DNA of 64,000 bases, taken from Carboxylicivirga agarovorans. GTDB lineage: Bacteria > Bacteroidota > Bacteroidia > Bacteroidales > Marinilabiliaceae. Shown piece by piece: positions 1 to 9,789 of the stretch (the stretch's first letter is position 1; every line of letters begins with the position of its first letter). Made by a program: the position numbers and the translations under genes. The notes under the pieces are model-generated. The model did no database searches, had not been told where the DNA came from, and saw nothing but the letters and a program-made list of their open reading frames with translations. The DNA lies in the NCBI RefSeq assembly GCF_050589845.1, contig NZ_JBNGPA010000008.1, positions 171,952 through 235,951 on the forward strand, read 5' to 3'.

Positions 1-978
1 TATAACAGCATTCTCCTGAAATACCTCATCCTGCCAGTCGGTCTCCACCGAAGCATAATCCATTCCATAGGGATTTGCATCTGTTTTTAGCAAGGGAAAG
101 TAAGGAGAGTCTCCCACATTCAGCTTCATCCAGGCATTGAAGCCTTCTTGCTGGTACAAGGCAATTGAAGATGCTTTTGGATTAATGCGCATCAACGTTT
201 CGGCAAACTCATCACGTTGCATTAAATCCAACTTATTCCAGCGGTTCTGCACACCTACATAAGAGTTTAAAGTGACGTTGGTCATACCTTTCTTACCCTT
301 CTTGGTTGTGATAAGTATAACCCCATTGGCGCCTCTTGATCCATAAATAGCTGTTGATGAAGCATCTTTTAAAACTTCTGTTGATTCAATATCATTGGGA
401 CTCAGGAAAGAGATATCTTGTACGATCATTCCATCCACCACATAGATCGGTGCACTATTATTAACTGTTCCGATACCGCGAATACGAACGACTGCGGCTT
501 CACCCGGTTGACCACTATTGGCGTTAACAGTCACTCCTGCAACTTTTCCCTGTAAGGCCTGGTCTAAACCGGCAGCAGGTGTCTTTTGCAGATCATCAGC
601 CTTTACTGAAGCCACTGCTCCAGTAAGATCACTCTTTCGCATGGTACCATATCCAACAGCAACTATTTCGTCAATTAATATATTATCCTCCTCCAGCTGA
701 AGGTTCAAAACCATATTATTACTGGTTATTTTTCTCTCAAGAGCTTTAAAGCCAATCATAGAAATGGCGATTGTGCTCTGAGGTTCAACTGTTAGATTGA
801 AATTTCCATCAAAATCAGTGATGGTTCCCTGTGCGGTTCCTTTTACAATAATAGCAGCTCCGGCAATCGGCAATCCATCTGACTTACCGGTTAATGTTCC
901 ACTAATGGTCCATTGTTCCTGCGCATACAGACTAAGCGATACTATAGCTGCTATTAACAAACTAAAAATGCGTTTCAT
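1..978 (-). CDS. SusC-family TonB-linked outer membrane protein, N-terminal part (runs off window start)
   Basis: The 326 codons readable from the ATG at 976-978 encode a signal peptide ending near LYAQ, a carboxypeptidase-regulatory-like beta-sandwich at about residues 25-100, a TonB-box-like stretch containing EIVAVGYGT, and a plug domain with the motif GSRGANGVILITTKKGKKG. This is the standard start of SusC/RagA outer-membrane importers, which work with a SusD lipoprotein to bring oligomers into the periplasm. The rest of the gene, and any SusD, lies outside the window. It follows a carbohydrate-binding-type secreted protein and a propeller/LuxR regulator on the same strand, so it is probably part of a glycan utilisation locus. 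The family call is firm; the substrate is unknown. Confidence 0.93.
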   Translation of the reverse strand, partial: MKRIFSLLIAAIVSLSLYAQEQWTISGTLTGKSDGLPIAGAAIIVKGTAQGTITDFDGNFNLTVEPQSTIAISMIGFKALERKITSNNMVLNLQLEEDNILIDEIVAVGYGTMRKSDLTGAVASVKADDLQKTPAAGLDQALQGKVAGVTVNANSGQPGEAAVVRIRGIGTVNNSAPIYVVDGMIVQDISFLSPNDIESTEVLKDASSTAIYGSRGANGVILITTKKGKKGMTNVTLNSYVGVQNRWNKLDLMQRDEFAETLMRINPKASSIALYQQEGFNAWMKLNVGDSPYFPLLKTDANPYGMDYASVETDWQDEVFQENAVI

Positions 979-1453
979 TAGATTCTTTCTACTTGGTTAT
1001 CGAACTCTTTATCCCCATCAGAAATCTGATTGGATTGCAAGAATATTATCGTCCGATCCAATACCCAAATGTTCGAGGTAGACTTACGCTCAACATACCC
1101 AAATAACAGGTAGACAACGCTACAACACGCTATGCTACAAGATTGATTCACTGCCCTTTACAAAACCAAATAAATCCATTAAAAGTTAGACTATTTTGAG
1201 GCTTCATCAGGGATAAAAACCACCACAAAGGATGATTTAAATGGTGAATAAAATTCGTGTAAAATACGCGGGAAGCAAAGCATTAACTTTACGCATGAGC
1301 CTATTGGGTAATCATCCATAAAATAACGCACAGGTACTATGGTAACGAATAGTGATTGGCGGATACCGATCCATAAGATCAGGCAAAAAATTAAAGCATA
1401 AAAAATGCCGGACATAGCAATGCCCGGCAATATTTAGCTATTAAAGAATTCTC
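979..1453. other. Intergenic region between SusC and the discoidin-domain gene
   Basis: There is no convincing gene here. A 79-codon minus-strand frame at 1191-1430 has no recognisable family and runs through the hairpin terminator at 1401-1429, so I regard it as chance. The interval probably holds the SusC promoter, but I saw no perfect TAnnTTTG element close to the start. Confidence 0.5.
1401..1429 (-). terminator. Rho-independent terminator after the discoidin-domain gene
   Basis: On the minus strand a TGCCGG/CCGGCA stem is followed by a run of five T residues. It lies about 25 bases beyond the stop codon of the gene at 1454-3589, which suggests that the gene and the downstream SusC are separate transcripts. 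Confidence 0.65.
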
Positions 1454-3589
1454 CTATTTTTTAATAAGCTTTGTTGTTCCTGCAGTTCCGTCAACCATTA
1501 CTTTCATAATATAAACCCCTTTATTTAACAAGCTAATGTCTATTGAGGCATTGTTGGTGCTTAATATCTCACTGTGCACACAATTGCCACTCAGGTTGTA
1601 TACCTGCACAGATTCGATGGTTTTAGGAGAGTTGATATTGACAATATCAACCACAGGGTTTGGATATACCGAAAAATCAGCATCTACCTTAGTTTCAATA
1701 TTAGTTGCAGTTGATTTCCAAAAATATAAGTTATCAAAATAAACAGTTCCATTTCCGGTTACCTTAAACTGATGAGCCGCTGTTAAATCTCTACCTGCGT
1801 CTGCGTAATAACTTAAAGGAATATCCACACTCACCCATTGACCTGTTGTAATACCTAATTCGGTATCAACATTGTATGAATTTTCACCGCCTGCGATCAG
1901 ATAAAGTTCCAAAGCAGTCGCATTGCTGGTCCAATAATCGAAGTGCAAATATTCCATAGCCGATACATCAGTGTTTGCATATACTGTACCCTGGTAATCT
2001 AACTGACCATATTTAAGTGTATTGTTACCATCAAGTTGCATCTCTTCATAAACAGTAGACTGTCCCCAGCCCGGATTAAGATCTATGGCAATATTTGTAG
2101 CATAAGCATCACTGTATACCGAAATCACATTGGCTTCTGCTAATGAAGGTGCTGGTGCTGCATCACCCGGTATTGAAGCCTCAAAGCTGATAGTATACGT
2201 TTGTTTTGTTGTTCCATCGGCCGCAGTTACTTCAATTGAGGTTGTTCCTGGTATTCCACTTGCCGGAGTTACATCATATGTAGCTGCAGCATTAGAGGTT
2301 GTAGCATCAACAACAGGAACAGTAGTAGTACCATAAACCAAATCAACATTATAGGCAGTTTTTAAACTATTAAATCCGTCAATCACCTCTCCATCAATTG
2401 TTATTTCACTTAATGAAGCATCTGTTCCGGCTGCCTGCGGTTCTCTCCAGAAAAACAGGTTATCGATATATACCGTACCGTTACCTTCTGTTTTAAACTG
2501 AGAAACCATACTTAAATCAGGTGATGTATAGTGAGTGAGAGGAATATCAAGGCTTACCCATTGCCCTGTTACAATTCCGCTACCATCTGTTGCTACGTTA
2601 TAAGCATTTTCCTGACCACCACCGATCAATGAAAACACCAGTGCAGTGGCATCTGTTGTATAATAATTGATGTGCAGATATTCCATGGCTGTAACATCAG
2701 AAGAGGTGTAATCCATACCCTGATAGTTCAGGTTTTCATACTTAAGTGTATTATTACCATCCAATTGCACTTCGGTAACTACTGTGGATTGATTCCACCA
2801 TGGATTTAAATTAGTAGCAATACTCGTGTATGAATCACTGTATACCGAAAGTACATCAACTGCATCATGTCCGGGGACAGGTGCTGCAGGAGCCTGTATA
2901 GTAAAATTGACATTATAGGTCACAGTCGTTACACCGTCTTCTGCGGTCACGACTACTGTTGTTGTACCCGGCAACGCCCCGGCAGCATTGACAACTGCAC
3001 CTGCAGCTGCTTTTGTGGTTGTTGCTGTAACTGTTGGTACAGTAACTGTACCGTCTGGTAATGCAATATTATAATCCAATATACCCGGCTGAAAACCTTC
3101 AACAGTGCTGCCATCTACCTGCAAGTCACTTAAGGTAGCCACTGAAGTTTCATCAAGCGTTCCATACACTTCAAACTCCCATAAGCTATATCCGTAACCA
3201 GTTCCTCTTGTTGTACCATGCATTCTAACATAGCGAGCGCTCACAGAAGCAAATGTAATATCATCAACACCACCATCTCCTGCTGACTCCGTAAACACAG
3301 TTGTCCAATTAACGGCATCACTTGATACATCTACTGTATAGGCACTTGCAAATGCTCCTTCCCAATTCAGTTTCACGCCGGTTATACTGTATACTCCGGT
3401 CAAATCAACATAGATCCACTGAGGATCCTCAAATGCTGACTCCCAGCGTGAGGTCCCATCGCCATCAAAGGCATTATTGGCAGGCTGACTAGCCGTTGAA
3501 GCTGTACCCGTTTTGTTAAGCGCAACGTTTTGTGCAAATGTGAATGAAAACGTTAATAGTAACGTCAATAAAAAAGTAATTTTTTTCAT
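1454..3589 (-). CDS. T9SS-exported discoidin (F5/8 type C) protein with twin carbohydrate-binding-like modules
   Basis: This is a 711-residue secreted protein. A signal peptide (residues 1-19) is followed by an F5/8 type C/discoidin-like domain (about 20-145), a cadherin-like beta-sandwich (about 150-235), a jellyroll-like module (about 240-390), a second cadherin-like domain (about 392-470), a second copy of the jellyroll-like module (about 485-630) and a type A T9SS sorting domain starting near VYPNPVVDIVNINS. The two large modules share patterns such as LDGNNTLKY and TGQWVS(L/V)DIPL, a type often attached to beta-glucan-active enzymes in Bacteroidetes. No catalytic domain is present, so a role in glycan binding at the cell surface is inferred. 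Its own terminator lies at 1401-1429, and its regulator is probably the upstream gene at 3801-6461. Confidence 0.85.
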   Translation of the reverse strand: MKKITFLLTLLLTFSFTFAQNVALNKTGTASTASQPANNAFDGDGTSRWESAFEDPQWIYVDLTGVYSITGVKLNWEGAFASAYTVDVSSDAVNWTTVFTESAGDGGVDDITFASVSARYVRMHGTTRGTGYGYSLWEFEVYGTLDETSVATLSDLQVDGSTVEGFQPGILDYNIALPDGTVTVPTVTATTTKAAAGAVVNAAGALPGTTTVVVTAEDGVTTVTYNVNFTIQAPAAPVPGHDAVDVLSVYSDSYTSIATNLNPWWNQSTVVTEVQLDGNNTLKYENLNYQGMDYTSSDVTAMEYLHINYYTTDATALVFSLIGGGQENAYNVATDGSGIVTGQWVSLDIPLTHYTSPDLSMVSQFKTEGNGTVYIDNLFFWREPQAAGTDASLSEITIDGEVIDGFNSLKTAYNVDLVYGTTTVPVVDATTSNAAATYDVTPASGIPGTTSIEVTAADGTTKQTYTISFEASIPGDAAPAPSLAEANVISVYSDAYATNIAIDLNPGWGQSTVYEEMQLDGNNTLKYGQLDYQGTVYANTDVSAMEYLHFDYWTSNATALELYLIAGGENSYNVDTELGITTGQWVSVDIPLSYYADAGRDLTAAHQFKVTGNGTVYFDNLYFWKSTATNIETKVDADFSVYPNPVVDIVNINSPKTIESVQVYNLSGNCVHSEILSTNNASIDISLLNKGVYIMKVMVDGTAGTTKLIKK

Positions 3590-3800
3590 ATTAATTTAGT
3601 TTAAATGATTTAAGGAATAGCGGCTCCATGAACATGGAAGCAGCCATTTTAAAAACTAAATCAACGTTATTACTTTCAGACAGGACATCAAAAAAAAGCC
3701 TGTTGACTAACTCTCAACATTCAAAAGAAAGCTGTCAAAAATCATACAACAAGATATGCGAAGGTTCTGTATATCTGAATATTATAAAAACAAACTAAAT

Positions 3801-6461
3801 TTAGAAATTACGAATAAACTGATCAAGGTCGGTCTGCTGGTCCAGATCTAATTTTTTACGAAGACGATAACGGTTGGTATCCAAACTTCTTGGAGTAATA
3901 TTCATCAGGTTGGCAATTTCTTTCTTGTCAAGGTTAATCCTGATGAACGAAAGCGTCCTGACATCATTCGAAGTAAGTGTTGGATAGACATCAGTAAGGC
4001 GATTTATAAAGTCTTGCTGAACCTCAGAAAAAAGCTTATGAAATAAGAACTCCTTCTTCTCATTGTTGACTTCATCACTGATCATGTTCACGAATCGCTG
4101 AGCATCCTGATTCCGCATGGACTCCAATCCGTCTTTTAATTTATTCAGGAATTCATTCTTGTGACTAATGATCTCGGTATATTGGAGCAGTTGCTCATTT
4201 TTCATCTGTAAGGTTTCACTCGCCTGTGCCGACAACATGTCCTGCTTCTGCCTGTTAAGCTTTCCCTTATTTATGGCTGTCATGATCAAAACAACAACCG
4301 ATAGAATCAATAAAAATCCTCCAATGATTGGTAGTATCACCCAGAATGTCTGGTACCAGAGTTTATCTATTTTAAACGCAAGTTCAGCATCAACAGGATT
4401 ACCTCCATTTAAACGGGATTGGATCGATAAGGTATATTTACCTCCTTTAAGGTTTGAAAAAATAGCCTCATCGGACACACTCCATTCACTCCACTCTCCA
4501 ACAGGTAATAATCTGTATCTGTACTCAACTTCATCATAGTTTGATTTATTAATTCCAAATCGAAACTCAATACTTTTATTGCCCTTTCCCAGATATACTC
4601 TTTCCTCATTATAGGGATAATACTTTTTACCTGCTTTTTCATTTAATACATTCACCGATGAAATAACAGGTTGACTGCTTTTATTGAAAGTAGAGCTAAA
4701 ATTCAGATCAAAAACAACAAGACCACGATCGGTGGCCAGCACTAATTCTTGTTTATCAACTTCAATGAATTGATGGTACTCCACAATATCATTTGACAAG
4801 GACTTGAGTATGGCATCATATGAATGAATATTACCATCAGACAAAAGCATTTTGAGTTTAATCTCATCATCACAGATATAGGCAACCGAGCGACCATCTT
4901 CGCTATAATCAAGAGCTGTTAATCCTTTGCATGCTATTTGATCCAATAAAGGCTCATGAGTTACTTCAAACCGCTTGTTTTTATAGGCCATTATCTGGTT
5001 TCCATCATCGAAAAACAAACCATTACTGGTATCGTATAAATGTTTAATGTCATTGAATTCCTCCTTTATCACCTTTAAGTTCTCATCCAATGATAATCGA
5101 TACATTTTCTCGTTCTTAATTTCTGCCCATATGCAATTGTTTATCGCATCATATGCCAGCTTCTCATTCCCCCATATTTCCAGGTTTTTGACATAGTGAA
5201 AACGTTTGCCATCATGACGGGCCAAAACAAGACCATAGTAGGTGGAAAGGATGTAATGATCAGTGCCTTTAAAGTGAACAATATCAAGAAAACCACCAAT
5301 CATAAACGCTGGTTCAGCCTTATCATCTTTTAATTTATATAAGCCCCTGTTATGGCAAATGTACAACTCATCGTTTATTGCTCGAAGTTTCCATACCTGA
5401 CCTTCAATGTTTTCAATTGTTTGTGGCACTCCTTGTTCTGAAAGACGATATACACCTTTATTAGTGCCGACATATGTTTGACCCTTGTAAACCTTCTTAG
5501 TAAAGGTGGCAGCACCTTTAAACACATAATTCACTGCGCTTTGCAGTTCCACCTTTGCAACACCATAATCCAATCCAAGCCACACATTCCCCATTTTATC
5601 AGTAGCCATTGACAGCACTGTATTATCGATAAGGCCGTGACCCGAATTAACTATCGTTTTTTGATCGCCATTATTGTCGCATTGAATAAAACCGGCAGAT
5701 ACAGTTCCAAGGCAAATATTCTCATTGTCATATGACAATCCTGTAAACAAGGTATTTTCTCTTAATGATTCAGGAATTAAAACGGGCTTAAATTCTTTTC
5801 CATCAAATTGAAAAACACCTCCTTCGAAGAAAACCAGGTACAATAAGTCATTATGCACAAACATCTTCCGTACTTCCTGCTTTGCATTTTTCTCGAAATA
5901 AGCCACTTTTTTAAATTCCCTGTTGGATAAATACCCAAAGTAACCATCTCTGTCTGAAAGCCATAACTTACCATTCCAAATGCACATTGTCCAGAATGCT
6001 TCGGACATTTTATTTAATGTGAATTGTTTTGTGAGTTTATTATAAAATCCAATACTATACTCTGTTTGAAAAACAATGTCTGTGGCTGTTGATGCGATAT
6101 TCCATACCTGCTCTCCTTCCAGATTATATAGGTTTTTATATTGAAGTTGTCCGTTATGCTTTACAAAAAAACCTATCTCCGCTCCACCACACCATACTGT
6201 ATCATTTTCGGCAAGAACAGCTCTTAGATAAAGACCTTCCTCTGTCTTAACATGTTTCCACTCACCATATATATTGCAAAGTAAGCCAGCTGAATTGGCG
6301 AAGTAAACAACGCCTTTATCATCGATATCAATGTCCCAGTTTTGACGACCGGCCCCATAATCATCCTTAGTGAATGATGTTACATTGGGCAGATAGTGCT
6401 GTGCATTTATTTGTAAAAGCAAGCAATAGGCTATAAAAAAGGTAATAAATAGTCTTTGCAT
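3801..6461 (-). CDS. Membrane-anchored beta-propeller/Y_Y_Y sensor with LuxR-type HTH output
   Basis: The 886 residues comprise a signal peptide (1-20), a long periplasmic beta-propeller of two-component-regulator type (about 25-640, with repeats such as GNVWLGLDYGVAKV), a Y_Y_Y domain (about 650-735, EYRYRLLPVGEWSEWS), one membrane helix (about 740-765, beginning FWVILPIIGG), a coiled coil, and a C-terminal helix-turn-helix with KEIANLMNITPRSLDTNR. There is no histidine kinase or receiver domain, so the sensor is joined directly to a DNA-binding domain. Such proteins commonly control neighbouring SusCD loci, and the genes at 1454-3589 and 1-978 are the likely targets. The inducer is unknown. 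Confidence 0.85.
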   Translation of the reverse strand: MQRLFITFFIAYCLLLQINAQHYLPNVTSFTKDDYGAGRQNWDIDIDDKGVVYFANSAGLLCNIYGEWKHVKTEEGLYLRAVLAENDTVWCGGAEIGFFVKHNGQLQYKNLYNLEGEQVWNIASTATDIVFQTEYSIGFYNKLTKQFTLNKMSEAFWTMCIWNGKLWLSDRDGYFGYLSNREFKKVAYFEKNAKQEVRKMFVHNDLLYLVFFEGGVFQFDGKEFKPVLIPESLRENTLFTGLSYDNENICLGTVSAGFIQCDNNGDQKTIVNSGHGLIDNTVLSMATDKMGNVWLGLDYGVAKVELQSAVNYVFKGAATFTKKVYKGQTYVGTNKGVYRLSEQGVPQTIENIEGQVWKLRAINDELYICHNRGLYKLKDDKAEPAFMIGGFLDIVHFKGTDHYILSTYYGLVLARHDGKRFHYVKNLEIWGNEKLAYDAINNCIWAEIKNEKMYRLSLDENLKVIKEEFNDIKHLYDTSNGLFFDDGNQIMAYKNKRFEVTHEPLLDQIACKGLTALDYSEDGRSVAYICDDEIKLKMLLSDGNIHSYDAILKSLSNDIVEYHQFIEVDKQELVLATDRGLVVFDLNFSSTFNKSSQPVISSVNVLNEKAGKKYYPYNEERVYLGKGNKSIEFRFGINKSNYDEVEYRYRLLPVGEWSEWSVSDEAIFSNLKGGKYTLSIQSRLNGGNPVDAELAFKIDKLWYQTFWVILPIIGGFLLILSVVVLIMTAINKGKLNRQKQDMLSAQASETLQMKNEQLLQYTEIISHKNEFLNKLKDGLESMRNQDAQRFVNMISDEVNNEKKEFLFHKLFSEVQQDFINRLTDVYPTLTSNDVRTLSFIRINLDKKEIANLMNITPRSLDTNRYRLRKKLDLDQQTDLDQFIRNF

Positions 6462-6768
6462 TAATGGTGATTTTATTACAAAGATAACAGCCTCTTTATA
6501 TTAGAGAAGAAAAAATGCGATTGTGAATGATTATAGCTTAGTATTCTTTGCTTTTCAACATGCAGCCTATAAAGAAACTACATACCGAATCAACTATTCA
6601 AAGCTTTTCCAGTGTAAATGTAAAAGTTATTGAGTAATACCTAAGGCTTATCAACAAACTATGCAAAGAGACTGTCTCCTGGGAGATGGTCTCTTTTTTA
6701 ATGAATTATTACCCAGCGGATAACTAACAAAGATGGTCCATAATCATCCGATGAGTTGACAATTCAGT
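6462..6768. other. Intergenic region with terminator
   Basis: The 307 bases hold the upstream region of the propeller regulator (6462-6660) and the strong hairpin at 6665-6699. No coding frame was seen. Confidence 0.6.
6665..6699. terminator. Strong, probably bidirectional hairpin terminator
   Basis: AAAGAGAC pairs with GTCTCTTT, and an inner TCTC/GAGA pair extends the stem. A T run follows on the plus strand and an A run precedes it, so it can act in both directions. It probably ends the minus-strand purK-purE-sua5 transcript. Confidence 0.7.
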
Positions 6769-7716
6769 CTATTCCTGTTGCCAGTTATATTCAGCCTTTC
6801 TTAGTCGGTCCATTATTGCTTTTCCAATGCCTTGTTCTTCTACCGGTTCTGCAATAATTACATCAATTTCCTTATCATCTTCGAAAGTATGCATGGCTTC
6901 AAACATATTCACAGCGTATTCCCTCAGGTCATTTGCTTTAGAAACATTGATCACCTTTTTAAAGCTACCCTCCAAATTGCCGGTAAATGAAATAAGCCCG
7001 GCTTTTGATCTGTCCAGATCTGAACTTACATTATCAGCGATTAAGAACCTTTTCTTAGGGCTGTAATGGGATTTAAGCATACCGGGAGCAGATAACTTAT
7101 CAATTTCAGAGTTTCCATCAAAGGGAACAACTTGCTCTAATTCCTCCTGAGTAATGATCCCGTTTCTAAGTATCTGAAAGCCTTTATCTGTAAGCTTGAT
7201 AATGGTTGATTCTATACCTACGGTAGTTTTACCTCCATCCAAAATATAATCAACATCAGGCAATTGCTTTCTTACATGTTCAGCTGTTGTAGGACTGATT
7301 CTTCCAAACTTATTGGCGCTCGGCGCTGCAATGGGACAACCTGATCTTTTAATTAACTCAAGAGCCACTTTATTGTCAGGCATTCTTATGCCGACTGTTG
7401 GTAAGCCTGATGTTACAATATCAGAAACAATATCGCTTTTAGGCATCACAATGGTTAAGGGGCCTGGCCAAAATTTCTCCGCTAACTTCAAAATCCTTTC
7501 GTCGGGACCTGAAGTAAGCTTATTTAATTGATCTAAATCTGCAATATGCACGATGAGCGGATCAAATGATGGTCGCTCTTTTAGTTCAAATATTTTGGCA
7601 ACAGCTAATGGATCCAGTGCATTTGCGCCTAAACCGTATACAGTTTCCGTCGGAATTGCGACTAACTTTCCATCTTTTATATATCGTGCTGCAATATCTA
7701 AATTAGTATCTAACAT
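6769..7716 (-). CDS. sua5: L-threonylcarbamoyladenylate synthase (Sua5/YrdC/TsaC family)
   Basis: This enzyme makes threonylcarbamoyl-AMP from threonine, bicarbonate and ATP, the first step of the universal t6A37 tRNA modification, in the cytoplasm. The 315-residue length fits the two-domain Sua5 form. The YrdC fold occupies about residues 8-195 with the signature PTETVYGLG near residue 22 and the basic KERPSFDPLIVH stretch; the C-terminal Sua5 domain follows a linker near SAPGMLKSHYSPKK. It sits 50 bases downstream of purE and is probably cotranscribed with purK-purE. Confidence 0.95.
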   Translation of the reverse strand: MLDTNLDIAARYIKDGKLVAIPTETVYGLGANALDPLAVAKIFELKERPSFDPLIVHIADLDQLNKLTSGPDERILKLAEKFWPGPLTIVMPKSDIVSDIVTSGLPTVGIRMPDNKVALELIKRSGCPIAAPSANKFGRISPTTAEHVRKQLPDVDYILDGGKTTVGIESTIIKLTDKGFQILRNGIITQEELEQVVPFDGNSEIDKLSAPGMLKSHYSPKKRFLIADNVSSDLDRSKAGLISFTGNLEGSFKKVINVSKANDLREYAVNMFEAMHTFEDDKEIDVIIAEPVEEQGIGKAIMDRLRKAEYNWQQE

Positions 7717-7765
7717 GTCTGTTCTGTCTTGAATTAATGGTCCCGCCCTAATGCTGAGCTGCTTA

Positions 7766-8254
7766 TTAAGCTTTTAACTTACCCGATTTCTCTATTACGA
7801 TCTCTTTAAGCTCTTGTTTGTATTCAATAATTTTATTCAGTACCGTTTCATCTGTTGCCGAAACAATTTGTGCCGCAAGAATACCTGCATTTTTTGCTCC
7901 ATCTAATGCTACAGTAGCAACCGGTACTCCCCCCGGCATTTGTAAAATCGATAAAACAGAATCCCAACCATCTATGGAGTTGCTTGATTTAATTGGCACT
8001 CCAATAACAGGTAGTGGAGATATTGCAGCAACCATTCCTGGTAAATGTGCTGCGCCACCTGCCCCGGCAATTATTACCGCAACACCACGCTTGTGTGCAT
8101 TTGATGAAAACTCATATAACTTTTCAGGAGTACGATGCGCAGAAACAATATCAATTTCATAAGCAATATTGAATTTTTCAAGCATTTCGGCCGCTTGTTT
8201 CATAATGGGTAAATCTGAGTCTGACCCCATTACAATACTCACTACTTTTTTCAT
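7766..8254 (-). CDS. purE: N5-carboxyaminoimidazole ribonucleotide mutase, class I PurE
   Basis: PurE converts N5-CAIR, the product of PurK, to CAIR in de novo purine synthesis. The 162-residue protein shows the family start VVSIVMGSDSDLPIM, the SAHRTPEKLYEF loop with the catalytic His, and the glycine-rich AGAGGAAHLPGMVA segment. Its ATG overlaps the TGA of purK by four bases (ATGA), which indicates translational coupling. An adjacent purK supports the bacterial class I (N5-CAIR mutase) type rather than the animal type. Confidence 0.97.
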   Translation of the reverse strand: MKKVVSIVMGSDSDLPIMKQAAEMLEKFNIAYEIDIVSAHRTPEKLYEFSSNAHKRGVAVIIAGAGGAAHLPGMVAAISPLPVIGVPIKSSNSIDGWDSVLSILQMPGGVPVATVALDGAKNAGILAAQIVSATDETVLNKIIEYKQELKEIVIEKSGKLKA

Positions 8255-9405
8255 GACTTTACCTTAATTAATTGTTTTACTTTTTCTGCTTTATTTAATG
8301 CACTTTCCAATGTTGAAGATAAAACGGTTACGTGGCCCATTTTCCTGTAAGGCTTGGTTATCTTTTTTCCATATAAATGAATTTTTACACCTTCAATTGC
8401 CATGCTTTCTGTTAGCCCTTCATAAATGACCGGCCCTTCAAACCCTTCTGCCCCTAAAATATTTATCATTACCGATGGAAGCTTAGGATTTGTACTACCA
8501 AGTGGTAAGTTCAATATGGAGCGCAGATGCTGCTCAAATTGCGATGTAATAATGCTTTCAATGGTATGGTGTCCGCTATTGTGGGTACGTGGTGCCATTT
8601 CATTCACAATCACTTCTCCCTTAGTGTCTATAAAAAACTCAACAGCCAACAGTCCTTCCATATCCAGCAATTCAATAATCCTGCCTGCAAAAGTAATTGC
8701 TTTTTCTGATTGTTCAACTGAAATTGATGAAGGACAAATTAATTTATCAACAAGATTGGCAGCAGGATCAAACAGCATTTCAACGACAGGGTAGCATTTT
8801 ACCTCGCCACTTTTGTTTCGGGCAACAATAACCGAGATCTCTTTTGCTATTTCAACTTTTTCTTCAATAAGCGATGCACCGGGCAGTAATTTCGGAAAAT
8901 CATCTGAATTATTCAGAACTGCTACGCCACGACCATCATATCCACCCTTTCGCAATTTTTGAACCAATGGATAGTTAAGCTGACCTTTTTCTATATCTTC
9001 TTTAATTGAAGATTCTGAATCGTAAAGTTTAAACGGTGATGTCGGAATGCCATGACTTTCATAAAATTGCTTCTGCAGACCTTTATCTTGTATGAGTTCC
9101 AGTATATCGGGGTCAGGCAAAATCCTTACACCTTCTGCCTTAAGCCTTTTAAGTGCTTCTATATTTACATTCTCTATTTCAAAGGTTAATACATCAACCA
9201 TTTTCCCAAACTCATAAACTGATTCAAAGCTTAGGTTGTCGCCTTTGATGTAATGTGAAGCAATGCTCCTGGCCGGACAATTTTCATCATTATCCAATAC
9301 ATATGTAATGATATTCCACTTACCGGCTTCCTGTATTAACATTTTACCAAGCTGCCCACCTGCAATAATCCCCAGTTTCAAATTAGAAGTAACTAATTTC
9401 TCCAT
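8251..9405 (-). CDS. purK: N5-carboxyaminoimidazole ribonucleotide synthase, PurK
   Basis: This ATP-grasp enzyme makes N5-CAIR from AIR, bicarbonate and ATP, handing product to PurE. The 384 residues fit the family. The N-terminal nucleotide-binding fold has LGIIAGGQLGKMLIQEA, the central ATP-grasp region has RKGGYDGRGV, and the metal/ATP region contains VNEMAPRTHNSGHHTIE. It is first or second in a minus-strand operon with purE and sua5. Confidence 0.97.
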   Translation of the reverse strand: MEKLVTSNLKLGIIAGGQLGKMLIQEAGKWNIITYVLDNDENCPARSIASHYIKGDNLSFESVYEFGKMVDVLTFEIENVNIEALKRLKAEGVRILPDPDILELIQDKGLQKQFYESHGIPTSPFKLYDSESSIKEDIEKGQLNYPLVQKLRKGGYDGRGVAVLNNSDDFPKLLPGASLIEEKVEIAKEISVIVARNKSGEVKCYPVVEMLFDPAANLVDKLICPSSISVEQSEKAITFAGRIIELLDMEGLLAVEFFIDTKGEVIVNEMAPRTHNSGHHTIESIITSQFEQHLRSILNLPLGSTNPKLPSVMINILGAEGFEGPVIYEGLTESMAIEGVKIHLYGKKITKPYRKMGHVTVLSSTLESALNKAEKVKQLIKVKS

Positions 9406-9458
9406 AATATCTATCTCTTTATCACACTCATTAACTTATTATTTACCTGAGTTCGACA

Positions 9459-9566
9459 TTAAATCTCAACCTTCTTGCCAGGTGATGATGACGAACCTGG
9501 ATACTCACAGCTTGCATAAGCAACCATGACAAACATTAAGCAACAATAAATCAGCACTTTTTCCAT
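9459..9566 (-). CDS. Possible 35-residue lipoprotein upstream of purK
   Basis: The frame begins with ATG at 9564-9566 and stops with TAA at 9459-9461. It starts MEKVLIYCCLMF, continues through a hydrophobic segment to a lipobox-like YASC with Cys20, and ends with a short polar, serine/glycine-rich tail. A purine-rich AGAG lies about ten bases before the ATG. It precedes purK by 53 bases. Tiny lipoproteins of the entericidin kind have this shape, but I recognise no family, and a chance frame is possible. Confidence 0.4.
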   Translation of the reverse strand: MEKVLIYCCLMFVMVAYASCEYPGSSSSPGKKVEI

Positions 9567-9789
9567 GTTTTCTCTGCGCACGAAAGTAATACTATTTTCT
9601 CTGATCCTGGGGCACAATATTTAATGTTACTTAATAATCGAATTATATATTTAATATCACTAATATCACACTCCCCTCTCCTACTGATCCTTAGACAACA
9701 TTTAGTTTTTTAAACTTGTTTAATCAGATTGAATATTTTAATATTATTTAATTATTAATGTCCAAATTCAATAACATTTAATATTTCAG

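Noticed and set aside
1191..1430. 79-codon minus-strand frame
   Set aside because: It runs through a terminator hairpin, has no recognisable family and no signal for translation.
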